A stretch of 64,000 bases of DNA from Arthrobacter sp. H-02-3 (lineage in GTDB: Bacteria > Actinomycetota > Actinomycetes > Actinomycetales > Micrococcaceae). A program made the position numbers and the translations under genes. The stretch covers positions 1 through 64,000 of the forward strand of contig NZ_PYUI01000007.1 in NCBI RefSeq assembly GCF_003097355.1. The letters are read 5' to 3'. The notes beneath the pieces were generated by a model that saw only the letters and a program-made list of their open reading frames with translations, did not search any database and was not told where the DNA came from. The first letter of the stretch is position 1; each line of letters begins with the position of its first letter. Positions 54,364-63,200 of the stretch are shown piece after piece.

Positions 54364-55167
54364 ATGGAACGCACTGTAGCCGCCCGCCTGGCCTTCAAAA
54401 CCGTCGCCGAGACCAAGGTGGCGCTCGCCGTGGCCGTGGCCCGGAACGCCGGGTACGACTCCCTGGAAGAGTCGCTGTCGGTGACCGCGGGCGGCGGGCA
54501 GGTGCCGCTGACGGAGCTCTCGGACCACCACGGCGGGCGGTTCCACTACATGGAATTCGCCGAACCCGCAGAAGTCCTGGTGGAGTACTCGGCCACGGTC
54601 ACCGGTGTAGCTCTGCCCGAAGAACCGGGCCTCATGGAACTGATCCGGTATGTCCGGCCCAGCCGCTACGCGGAGTCTGACCGGCTGCTGCCCACAGCGT
54701 ATGCCGAATTCGGCGGCCTTCAGGGCGAAGAGCTGCTCCACGCTGTCCGCAACTGGGTCTTCAGCGAACTGCGCTATGTCAGCGGTTCCTCGCGGGGGAC
54801 CGACGGCGCCGTCGAAACGCTCCTGCACCGTCGTGGTGTCTGCAGGGACTTCGCCCACCTCGCCATTGCCCTGCTGCGGTCCAAGAACGTCCCGGCCCGG
54901 CTGGCGGCCGTGTATGCGCCGGGCTTGACCCCGATGGACTTCCACGCTGTGGCCGAAGCACACATCAACGGAGCCTGGCACATCATCGACCCCACCGGCC
55001 TGGCACCGCGGGAAAGCATGCTGAGAATCACGGCCGGGCGCGATTCCTCGGACACAGCTTTCCTCTCGACGGTGGGCGGAAGCCTGTCCCTGCAGGACAT
55101 CAAAGTCACCGCGATCGTGGATGTGCTGCCGGTGGAAGACCCGGCGAAGCTCGTCGCCATCCGGTAG
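54364..55167 (+). CDS. Transglutaminase-like protein
   Basis: 267 residues. An N-terminal beta domain (about 1-95) precedes the transglutaminase core with the triad cysteine in HRRGVCRDFAHLAIALLR (near 160), histidine in MDFHAVAEAHI (near 196) and aspartate in HIIDPTGLAPRES (near 212). These bacterial proteins are cysteine proteases or isopeptidases as often as cross-linkers. CGGAGA precedes the ATG. Confidence 0.9.
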   Translation: MERTVAARLAFKTVAETKVALAVAVARNAGYDSLEESLSVTAGGGQVPLTELSDHHGGRFHYMEFAEPAEVLVEYSATVTGVALPEEPGLMELIRYVRPSRYAESDRLLPTAYAEFGGLQGEELLHAVRNWVFSELRYVSGSSRGTDGAVETLLHRRGVCRDFAHLAIALLRSKNVPARLAAVYAPGLTPMDFHAVAEAHINGAWHIIDPTGLAPRESMLRITAGRDSSDTAFLSTVGGSLSLQDIKVTAIVDVLPVEDPAKLVAIR

Positions 55168-55176
55168 GCACCATAT

Positions 55177-55220
55177 GCAAAGGCGCCCCTTCCGGACGTT
55201 TCCGGAAGGGGCGCCTTTGC
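55177..55220. terminator. Perfect 20-bp-stem bidirectional terminator
   Basis: Arms 55177-55196 and 55201-55220, loop CGTT, no mismatch; the arm ends contain CCTTTGC and GCAAAGG. It stands between the convergent transglutaminase and MarR genes. Confidence 0.85.
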
Positions 55221-55248
55221 GAGCCGGCAGCCGGCCGGCCGGCCACCG

Positions 55249-55710
55249 TCAGCGCGCGGCGACCGAGGCGCGGAGCTTCTCGGTCAGCCGCAGCAGTTCC
55301 TGCTGTTCGGCGGCCGAGAGAGCCGGCCCCACCAGGGCGGCGATGTCCCGGACGTGCTCCCGGCCGATCTGCTTCTGCAGGTCTCTTCCGGCATCTGTGA
55401 GCCGGATCAGGATGCCCCGGCCGTCGTCGGGGGCCGGCGTCCGTTCCACGAGGCCGCGCTTTTCGAGCCGCTCCACCAGCCGGCTCAGGCTCGACTGGCT
55501 CAGCAGGACGTTGTCGTTGAGCTCGTTCAGGCGCAGCCATCCGGAGGGGCAGCGGGAGAGCGTGAACAGGACGTCGTATTCATTGAGGGCCAGGGCTTTG
55601 AACGCCGGTGCCGCCTGTAGCTTGCGCATCACCGCCACCTGGGCGCGGAACAGTGATTCCCAGGTTTCCGCGGCGAGGCGCACCGGCGATTCTGTGGTCT
55701 TGGCGTGCAT
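55249..55710 (-). CDS. MarR-family transcriptional regulator
   Basis: 153 residues from ATG 55710 (a GTG three bases earlier is possible). The winged helix ALNEYDVLFTLSRCPSGWLRLNELNDNVLLSQSSLSRLVERLEKRGLVER (in parts, about 45-95) and the wing DGRGILIRLTDAGRDLQ are typical MarR. It overlaps the stop of the upstream LLM gene (TGATG), so both are in one transcript. The palindrome at 56900 in front of the operon is its likely site: autoregulation with derepression by a small molecule (inference). Confidence 0.9.
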   Translation of the reverse strand: MHAKTTESPVRLAAETWESLFRAQVAVMRKLQAAPAFKALALNEYDVLFTLSRCPSGWLRLNELNDNVLLSQSSLSRLVERLEKRGLVERTPAPDDGRGILIRLTDAGRDLQKQIGREHVRDIAALVGPALSAAEQQELLRLTEKLRASVAAR

Positions 55711-56846
55711 CACGCGTCCTGGCTGGTGGTCTCTGTCGCTGTCTCTGCCGCTGCGCCGTCGCCGGTGCCCGCGGCCAGCGCGGCGGCTACCCGGCCGGCG
55801 TGCGTGGGAGGCTCGGGGACATGCGCGGGCTTGAGTGCGGCGTATTCCCGGCGGAGCACCGGCAGGACCTCTTCGCCGAACAGGTCCAGCTGCTCCAGGA
55901 CCGTCTTCAGCGGCAGGCCGGCGTGGTCGATCAGGAAGAGTTGGCGCTGGTAGTCGCCAAAGTATTCCCGGAACGTGAGGGTCTTCTCGATGACTTCCTG
56001 CGGGCTGCCGACCGTCAGCGGGGTCTGGGAGGTGAAGTCTTCCAGCGACGGGCCGTGGCCGTACACCGGGGCGTTGTCGAAGTAGGGGCGGAACTCCTTG
56101 ACGGCGTCCTGGGAGTTCTTCCGCATGAAGAACTGGCCGCCGAGGCCCACGATGGCCTGGTCCGCCTTGCCGTGGCCGTAGTGCTCGTAGCGCTCGCGGT
56201 AGAGGCCGATCAGCTGCTGGTAGTGCTCCTTGGGCCAGAAGATGTTGTTGGCGAAGAAGCCGTCACCGTAGTAGGCGGCCACTTCGGCGATCTGCGGCGT
56301 GCGGATGGAGCCGTGCCACACGAAGGGGGCGACGCCGTCGAGCGGGCGGGGCGTGGACGTGAAGTTCTGCAGCGGGGTGCGGTGTTTGCCGGACCAGTTG
56401 ACGGTGTCCTCATCCCAGAGGCGGCGCAGCAGGCTGTAGTTCTCGATCGCAAGTTCGATCCCGTCCTGGATGTTCTTGCCGAACCAGGGGTAGACGGGTG
56501 CCGTGTTGCCGCGGCCCAGCACCAGGTCCACGCGGCCGTCCGCGAGGTGCTGGAGCATCGCGAAGTCTTCCGCGATCTTGACCGGGTCATTGGTGGTGAT
56601 CAGCGTGGTGGCCGTGGACAAGATGATGCGCTCTGTCTGGGCAGCGATGTAGGCCAGCGTGGTGGTGGGGGAGGAGGAGAAGAACGGGCGGTTGTGGTGC
56701 TCGCCGATGGCATAGACATCCATGCCGATCTCTTCGACCTTCTTGGCGATCGCCACAGACGCCTTGATGCGCTCGTGCTCGGTGGGGGTGCGGCCCGTGG
56801 TGGGGTCGGTGGTGATGTCGCTGACGCTGAAGACGCCGATCTGCAT
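55710..56846 (-). CDS. LLM-class flavin-dependent monooxygenase
   Basis: 378 residues from ATG 56846, with GGAAAGG six bases upstream. Bacterial luciferase-like TIM barrel: YAIGEHHNRPFFSSSPTT near 45, LSTATTLITTNDPVKIAEDFAMLQHLADGRVDLVLGRGN-type block (in parts, about 75-115), WHGSIRTPQIAEVAAYYGDGFF near 185. FMNH2- or F420-dependent oxidation is possible. Substrate unknown. About 30 low-complexity residues end the protein. Cotranscribed with the MarR gene. Confidence 0.9.
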   Translation of the reverse strand: MQIGVFSVSDITTDPTTGRTPTEHERIKASVAIAKKVEEIGMDVYAIGEHHNRPFFSSSPTTTLAYIAAQTERIILSTATTLITTNDPVKIAEDFAMLQHLADGRVDLVLGRGNTAPVYPWFGKNIQDGIELAIENYSLLRRLWDEDTVNWSGKHRTPLQNFTSTPRPLDGVAPFVWHGSIRTPQIAEVAAYYGDGFFANNIFWPKEHYQQLIGLYRERYEHYGHGKADQAIVGLGGQFFMRKNSQDAVKEFRPYFDNAPVYGHGPSLEDFTSQTPLTVGSPQEVIEKTLTFREYFGDYQRQLFLIDHAGLPLKTVLEQLDLFGEEVLPVLRREYAALKPAHVPEPPTHAGRVAAALAAGTGDGAAAETATETTSQDA

Positions 56847-56899
56847 GATGTGCCTTTCCATGGCCGGTGATCCGGGAACTGTTTCCACTATAACCGAGT

Positions 56900-56917
56900 T
56901 ACATGCATTTGCATGTA
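56900..56917. promoter_or_regulatory. Perfect palindrome, candidate MarR operator
   Basis: TACATGCA-TT-TGCATGTA: 8-bp perfect arms around a TT centre, 54 bp upstream of the LLM start codon. Form and spacing match MarR-family sites. Confidence 0.75.
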
Positions 56918-57471
56918 TCGGTGGGTACAACGCCCGGAGCGGCCGGATATTCCCTTACCTTGCGGCTGCGGCCATCCTGGCTGCTGACACCCTGCTGCCA
57001 CGAAGCCTGCGGCACCCTCGCCAACACCAACCCGGACCTGCTCAAGGAAATGTCCGGTGGGCCTGACGTCCGCGACCGTGTCAGACGCCAATGTCCGGAA
57101 GGGTTGATGCAACAACGCAAGGGCCGGACGTCCTTATTCGACATTGCCAGGCGCTGGCAGAATTGTTGGATCTCCACCGAATCGGGTAGTCCACCAGCCG
57201 TTTGGGTGGAAAAAACAAGTACCTAATACTCAGGTGCTGAGAGCTGCCTGAGACTAGCCTAGGCATAGCAACACATTCGGGCAGGCATTAGCTGCCACGT
57301 TCACGTATGGAAATACTCCATTGGTGAAAAAAATACGGGCTCCGTGGGAGCAGTGATCAGCACGCCGCAGATGTCGTGCTGCATCCTTCCGTTGCCCGTC
57401 ATCCGGGAGCCTGAGCTGAATCCACGCTCGGGACACTTCGCTAGTCGCAGAAGTACGGGGGACATCGAAAG
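56918..57471. other. Long non-coding region upstream of the diaminobutyrate/NRPS cluster
   Basis: About 550 bp without a convincing gene; short frames on both strands lack family resemblance and a proper start. It is AT-richer than the window average. On the plus strand TTGGGT (57202-57207), 16 bp, then TAATAC (57224-57229) form a plausible promoter, directly followed by CTCAGG-N12-CCTGAG (57229-57252), a candidate operator or RNA stem. That would leave a leader of about 235 nt before the aminotransferase ATG. I recognise no known riboswitch in it. Confidence 0.45.
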
Positions 57472-58743
57472 ATGGACATCTTTGAAACTTTGGAATCTGA
57501 AGTCCGCTGCTATTGCCGCAGCTGGGACACCGTGTTTGAGCGGGCCGCCGGCAGCACCCTCTACGGTGAGGATGGCAGGGAATATCTGGACTTCTTTTCC
57601 GGGGCCGGAGCACTGAACTACGGCCACAACAACCCGGTACTGCTCCGGCCGCTCGTGGATTACCTACTTTCCGGCGCCATCGTTCATTCGCTCGACATGA
57701 AAACGCCTGCCAAGCGGCGCTTCCTGGAATCATTCCAGGAGCTCATCCTCAAGCCCCGGCATTTGGACTACAAAGTAATGTTCCCCGGTCCCACCGGAAC
57801 AAACTCAGTGGAAGCGGCCCTGAAGCTGGCGCGTAAAGTCACCGGCCGGCAACATATCCTCAGCTTCACCAACGCATTCCACGGGATGACCCTGGGCTCA
57901 TTGTCGGTGACCGGCAATTCCATGAAACGGCAGGGCGCCGGTGTGCCGCTGACGAATGCATCGAGCATGCCCTATGACGGATTCTTCGACGGTCAGACGC
58001 CGGACTTCCTGTGGCTCCGGCACGCGCTGGAGGACAGCGGATCCGGACTCGACAAACCCGCCGCCGTGATCGTGGAAACGGTCCAGGGCGAGGGCGGGCT
58101 CAGGGCCGCCCGGGCATCGTGGCTCCAGGGCCTCGCGGAGCTATGCCACCAGCATGACATCTTGCTCATTGTTGACGATGTACAGGCCGGTTGCGGACGC
58201 ACCGGAACATTCTTCAGTTTCGAGGATGCGGCTATAACCCCGGATATCGTCTGCCTGTCAAAATCCATTTCCGGCTTCGGGCTGCCCATGGCACTGACAC
58301 TGTTCAAGCCCGAGCTGGACATCTGGAAACCCGGCGAGCATAACGGAACATTCCGGGGCCACAACCCCGCCTTCGTCACCGGAGCCGCTGCCCTGGAGCA
58401 CTACTGGCAGGACGGCAGGTTCGAGTCGCATGTCGCGGGGCTCATTACGCAACTGCACGAGGGGCTTTCGCAGATCGCGACCGGCATCGACGGCGCCACC
58501 GTCCGTGGCCGGGGCCTGCTCGCCGGTGTCTACTACCCCCACCCGGGGACTGCGGAAAAGATCGCGGCTGAGTCGTTCGCCCGTGGGCTGCTCGTGGAAA
58601 CGTCGGGTCCGCAGGGTGAGGTCATCAAGGCAATGCCCGCGCTGACCATGAGCCACGAGAACCTGCGGAAGGGACTCGATATTCTCGCCGGGGCCGCAGA
58701 GGCCGTCACCGGCGTTCCTGTCGCCTTGGCATCCACTGTTTGA
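57472..58743 (+). CDS. L-2,4-diaminobutyrate:2-oxoglutarate aminotransferase (EctB type)
   Basis: 423 residues, class III PLP aminotransferase. It begins [17 protein letters not shown], a start typical of Ect[62 protein letters not shown] and the PLP lysine (K264) in [18 protein letters not shown] follow. The family makes L-2,4-diaminobutyrate from aspartate semialdehyde, using glutamate. In ectoine clusters it is followed by ectA and ectC, but neither is here; instead an aspartokinase and a Pls-like synthetase follow. So the diaminobutyrate is probably a building block. Codon use looks less GC-biased than the housekeeping genes. Confidence 0.92.
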   Translation: MDIFETLESEVRCYCRSWDTVFERAAGSTLYGEDGREYLDFFSGAGALNYGHNNPVLLRPLVDYLLSGAIVHSLDMKTPAKRRFLESFQELILKPRHLDYKVMFPGPTGTNSVEAALKLARKVTGRQHILSFTNAFHGMTLGSLSVTGNSMKRQGAGVPLTNASSMPYDGFFDGQTPDFLWLRHALEDSGSGLDKPAAVIVETVQGEGGLRAARASWLQGLAELCHQHDILLIVDDVQAGCGRTGTFFSFEDAAITPDIVCLSKSISGFGLPMALTLFKPELDIWKPGEHNGTFRGHNPAFVTGAAALEHYWQDGRFESHVAGLITQLHEGLSQIATGIDGATVRGRGLLAGVYYPHPGTAEKIAAESFARGLLVETSGPQGEVIKAMPALTMSHENLRKGLDILAGAAEAVTGVPVALASTV

Positions 58744-58814
58744 TCATCCGCACGGACGCCCCGACAGTGGGGCAAGGACCGCTCGCAAGAATCGAAGTAG
58801 ATTTCGGGGGAGAA

Positions 58815-60281
58815 ATGGGTACCCGCAAAGCCACAGCGGCTAACGATGGCGATCCAGCGGAAACAGCACGGGGCATCCCCCCGGGAAGTGTCCCCCCGGG
58901 AAGCGTCATCGTGCAAAAGTTCGGTGGTTCGTCGCTGGCCGATGCCGCAGGCATCATCCGTGCCGCCGAGCGGATCGCCAAGACGCGTGAGGAGGGATTC
59001 CGGGTAGTTGCGGTGGTGTCCGCCATGGGCGACACCACGGATGATCTCTGCGACCTGGCGGCCGAAGTTTCCACCCGGCCGCTTCCCGGCGACCTCGATG
59101 CCCTCCTGAGCGTCGGCGAACTCGTATCCTCGGCACTCCTGGCGATCGCACTGGCAGATCTGGGCCAGGTGCCGCGGACGTTCACCGGCAGCGCGGCCGG
59201 CTTCATCACCGACAACATTCACGGCAAGGCGCACATCACTGATGTCAGGCCGGGCCGTGTCCGCACGAGTCTGGCCCGCGGCGAAGTGCCGATCGTTGCT
59301 GGATTCCAGGGCAGAACCAAGAAGCGGCGGAAAATCACCACCCTCGGGCGCGGTGGTTCGGATCTCACCGCGGTGGCGCTTGCCGCGGCACTGGGCGCCG
59401 GTATTTGCGAGATCTACACGGATGTTGACGGTGTCTATACCGCGGACCCGCGTGTTGTCCCGACAGCGCGCAAGCTGGACGTCCTCTCAAGCGAAGAGAT
59501 GCTTGAATTCGCGGCCTCCGGGTGCAAGGTACTTCACCTGCGGTGCGTGGAATATGCCCGCCGGTTCGGTATTCCGATCCATGTCAGGTCCTCTTTCGTG
59601 CCGGAAGCAGGAACCTTGATTCTGCCTGGCCTTGACCGCGGTGCGCTGCGCCCGCCCGCGGGCGAGCAACCCGTGGTGACTGCGGTAGCCGGGGTCAACT
59701 CGGCGTCGAAAATTATCGTCGTTGGCATTCCGGACGAACCGGACAGCATTTCGCGCATCTTCCAAGTGCTCTCGCGGTCCGGGGCCAACGTCCAGACGGT
59801 CGTCCAGACACCGGCCGGCACGGGGTCGCGGCGCTCGGACGTTGCCCTGATCCTTCCGGCAGCCCAGGCGGCGCAAGCCCTTTCCGTGTTGAACGCGGCC
59901 AAGGGAGCCATCGGATTTCAGGGTCTGCAGCACGACAGCGAGATGGGCAGAGTGTCCGTCACCGGCCTGGGCATGAGGTCCTCGCCGGAAATCTTCTGCA
60001 CATTCCTGAAGGCCCTTTCCGACGCCGATGTGGGCCTCGATCTGGTCGATATGTCGGAGACCTGCCTGGGGGCCGCGACGCCCACCGACCGGCTCGCGGA
60101 TGCCGAACGGGCCGTTCGCCTGGCGTTTGGCATGGCGACGGCGGACGGGGCGGCGGCGACGGGTCGCATGGGCACTCTCGTGCCCGCCGGCGGCCGCCCG
60201 GTCGGCACCTGGATTGCGATATCCGGCAAAGACAGGACGGCTGTCGCGCGAGGCGACAGAGCCGTGGCACGTCACTTCTAG
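58815..60281 (+). CDS. Aspartate kinase, cluster-associated, probably altered feedback control
   Basis: 488 residues from ATG 58815, preceded by GGGGGAG (a TTG at 58740 overlapping the previous stop is less likely). Kinase motifs VIVQKFGGSSLADA (near residue 35), TTLGRGGSDLTAVALA and EIYTDVDGVYTADPR are complete. Two C-terminal ACT-type domains follow (IPDEPDSISRIFQVLSRSG near 310, VSVTGLGMRSSPEIFCTF near 380). At the positions that bind lysine/threonine in Corynebacterium LysC the sequence differs: IPDEPDSIS for ISDKPGEAA and VVQTPAG for VLQNVSS. That suggests changed feedback, as expected for a precursor-feeding paralog (inference). An 80-residue tail or so is longer than usual. It carries a tandem PPGSV repeat near its start. 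Confidence 0.88.
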   Translation: MGTRKATAANDGDPAETARGIPPGSVPPGSVIVQKFGGSSLADAAGIIRAAERIAKTREEGFRVVAVVSAMGDTTDDLCDLAAEVSTRPLPGDLDALLSVGELVSSALLAIALADLGQVPRTFTGSAAGFITDNIHGKAHITDVRPGRVRTSLARGEVPIVAGFQGRTKKRRKITTLGRGGSDLTAVALAAALGAGICEIYTDVDGVYTADPRVVPTARKLDVLSSEEMLEFAASGCKVLHLRCVEYARRFGIPIHVRSSFVPEAGTLILPGLDRGALRPPAGEQPVVTAVAGVNSASKIIVVGIPDEPDSISRIFQVLSRSGANVQTVVQTPAGTGSRRSDVALILPAAQAAQALSVLNAAKGAIGFQGLQHDSEMGRVSVTGLGMRSSPEIFCTFLKALSDADVGLDLVDMSETCLGAATPTDRLADAERAVRLAFGMATADGAAATGRMGTLVPAGGRPVGTWIAISGKDRTAVARGDRAVARHF

Positions 60282-60296
60282 CGAAGGAGCTAAAGG

Positions 60297-63200
60297 ATGG
60301 GCAAGACCGCGAGGATCGGCAACGGCCTCACCCGGCCCCCTGAGTTGCGCGGAAAGATGTCGGTGAACGGCGGTTCTGAGGGGGGAACGATCCTCACATC
60401 GGCCGCACCGGATCAAACCGCCCGCTGGCAGCGGGGGGAGCGGCTGGACCAGCTGTTTGAGGATCGCTGCGACCGCCTGCGGGAACAGGGGCTGGAGGAT
60501 CAGGTCGCCGTGGATTCAGGGGACATCGTCCTGACGTATCTGCAACTGGATGAACGCGCGAACCAGCTGGCGCGGCATCTCCTGGTGTGTGGTGCCCGCC
60601 CGGGTGACCGCATTGCGTTGCTGTTCGACCAGCCGTGGCGTGCCTACGTGGCGATGCTCGCCGTCCTGAAGATCCACGCGGCCTATGTTCCCCTGGACGC
60701 CGGATTTCCCCCCGACCGTCTCCAGTACATTGTGGAAGACGCCAATGTGGCGATGATCCTGTCACTGTCGCACCTGAAGGACTTGATGCCCGAAGTGGCC
60801 GCTGTGACGGTGTGTCTCGACGATGTACAGGCCCAGGTCGACGCCAAGGACCCCTCGCGCCTGAACGGTGCGGCCAAGGGCGGAACCAAGGATGAGCTGG
60901 CGTACATCATCTACACGTCCGGCTCGACGGGCCGGCCGAAGGGTGTGGCGGTGGACCAGGCCAGCATCTGCAATTTTGTCCGGGTGGCCGCTGACGTCTA
61001 CGGCATGGAGCCCACGGACCGCGTGTATCAGGGCATGACGATCGCCTTTGATTTTTCGGTGGAGGAAATCTGGGTTGCCTGGATGGTGGGAGCGACCCTG
61101 GTACCTAAACCCGGACGCTCCAGCATGCTGGGCGCCGAGCTCGCGGAGTACTTGCAGGCGAAACGGATCACAGCCCTTTGCTGTGTTCCAACCCTGCTGG
61201 CCACCCTTGAGGATGATCTGCCCGGTCTCCGGTTTCTCCTGGTCTCCGGGGAGGCCTGCCCGCGGGATCTCGTCCAGCGCTGGCACCGCCCGGGTCGTCG
61301 ATTCCTGAATGTCTACGGCCCGACCGAAGCGACGGTGACTGCCACCTGGTCCCTCCTTGACCCGGACACGCCCGTGTCCCTCGGCGTGCCCCTGCCCACC
61401 TACACGGCCGTCATTGTTGATCCCGTGGAGCCCCGGGCCCTGCCGGCGGGCGAAACCGGGGAAATCGGCTTGGCAGGAGTGGGGCTGGCACGGGGCTACG
61501 TCAACCGGCCGGACCTGACGGAGCGGGCCTTCATCCCGGACTTCCTGGGCATCAAGAACAACCCCTCCGGCCGGATCTACCGCACCGGGGATCTCGGACG
61601 GATCAACGACGACGGAGACCTCGAGTACTTCGGACGGATCGACACGCAGGTCAAGATACGCGGCTACCGCATCGAGCTGAGCGAAATAGAATCCGTCCTC
61701 CTGCAACTGCCCGGAATTGCGCAGGCAGTCGTTCAAACCTATGAACCGGAACCCGGAACGGTGGAACTGGCCGCCTACTACACCCTCCGCCATGACATCA
61801 CGGGCGTTGATGCCCATGACCTCCACCGGATGCTGCGCACCAGGCTTCCCGGGTACATGGTTCCGGCCTATTTTGAACAACTGGATGCCCTGCCCATGAT
61901 GGCCAGTGACAAGGTGGACAGGAAGCGGCTGCCCCGGCCGGAGCACAGGATCAGTCAGGCGGCCGCCGGTTCCTACACCGCCCCGACGACTCCTGCCGAA
62001 GAGGCCCTGGCGAAGCAGCTGGGCGCAGTGCTGGGCCTTGACAAGGTGTCCACAGACGCCCACTTCTTCAACGACCTGGGGGCTGACTCCTTGCTGATGG
62101 CGCGCTATTGCGCCCGCATCAGAAAAGAAACCGCCCTGCCGCCGGCAGCAATGCAGGACATCTACGAGAACCCCACGGTCCGGCAGCTCGCCACGTGCCT
62201 GGAAGCCAGGCACAGCGCATCGGTTCTCAGCGCGGCCGTGCCGGACACCGGCACTGCGGTCCCGGCACCGATGCCCCAGGCCAGCTCGTTCAGCTACTTC
62301 ATGTGCGGGGTTATCCAGCTGCTGATTTTCCTCGGCTACACCACGTACGCGGCTTTCCTGTTGGTTATCGGCTTCCAGTGGACGTCCGGGGGAAGCAACC
62401 TGTTGGACATGTGGGTGCGGTCGATCGGTTTTGGCGCCGCCATGTTCGTGATCCTTTCCGTAACCCCGATCCTCGCAAAGTGGATTCTGGTGGGGCGGTG
62501 GAAGCCGGGGCACATCCGACTATGGAGCCTGGCCTACCTGCGGTTCTGGACCGCGAAGACCCTTACCCGCGCAAACCCCCTTGTGCTTTTCGTGGGCTCG
62601 CCGCTCTACGTGCTCTACCTGCGGCTCCTGGGGGCCAAGATCGGCAAGGGCGTGGTGATCTTCTCCCGGAAGGTGCCCGCCTGCCCGGACCTGCTCACTA
62701 TCGGTGACAATACGGTAATCCACAAGAACTCTTCGTTGCTCTGCTTCCGGGCGCGTTCAGGCATGATTGATATCGGTCCAGTGACCTTGGGGAGAAATGT
62801 CCTGGTGTCGGAGAAGACCACCTTGGACATCGGCACGTCAATGGGGGACGACACCCAGCTGGGCCACAGCTCGTCGTTGCAGACGCCGCAGGCCGTGCCC
62901 GACGGGCAAGTCTGGCACGGTTCACCGGCGGCGCGCACCACCACCGAATACCGGCGGGTCCCGCCCATGCGGTGCAGCACGCGCCGGAGGGTGATTTTCA
63001 GTCTGCTCCAGCTATTCAACCGGCTCGTCCTGGTGGCTCCGGCCGTCATCCTCGCGCTGGCGGCGCTCCTGCCGCCCTATCTGAGCACCGGGCACCTGCA
63101 GCTGGGCGCCATGAGCTTCTTTGCCGACGTCTTTGCCGTCACGCTGGTGCTCTTTGTTGTCGGATTGATCACCGGGCTGATCACGGTCTTCACCGTCCCG

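Noticed and set aside
57181-57215. Terminator TCCACC...GGTGGA followed by A residues upstream of the cluster
   Set aside because: The A run lies on the wrong side for a plus-strand terminator, and on the minus strand the T run would precede the stem.
57202-57471. Known riboswitch (lysine, SAM) in the leader of the diaminobutyrate cluster
   Set aside because: I could not find the conserved core of either class; only an inverted repeat and generic hairpins are seen.
57254-57733. Minus-strand frame of 159 codons before and inside the aminotransferase gene
   Set aside because: Overlaps the start of a clear EctB-type gene, shows no recognisable domain and no start signal.
57472-60281. Ectoine biosynthesis cluster
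   Set aside because: EctB and an aspartokinase are present, as in ectoine loci, but ectA and ectC are missing and a Pls-like synthetase follows instead.
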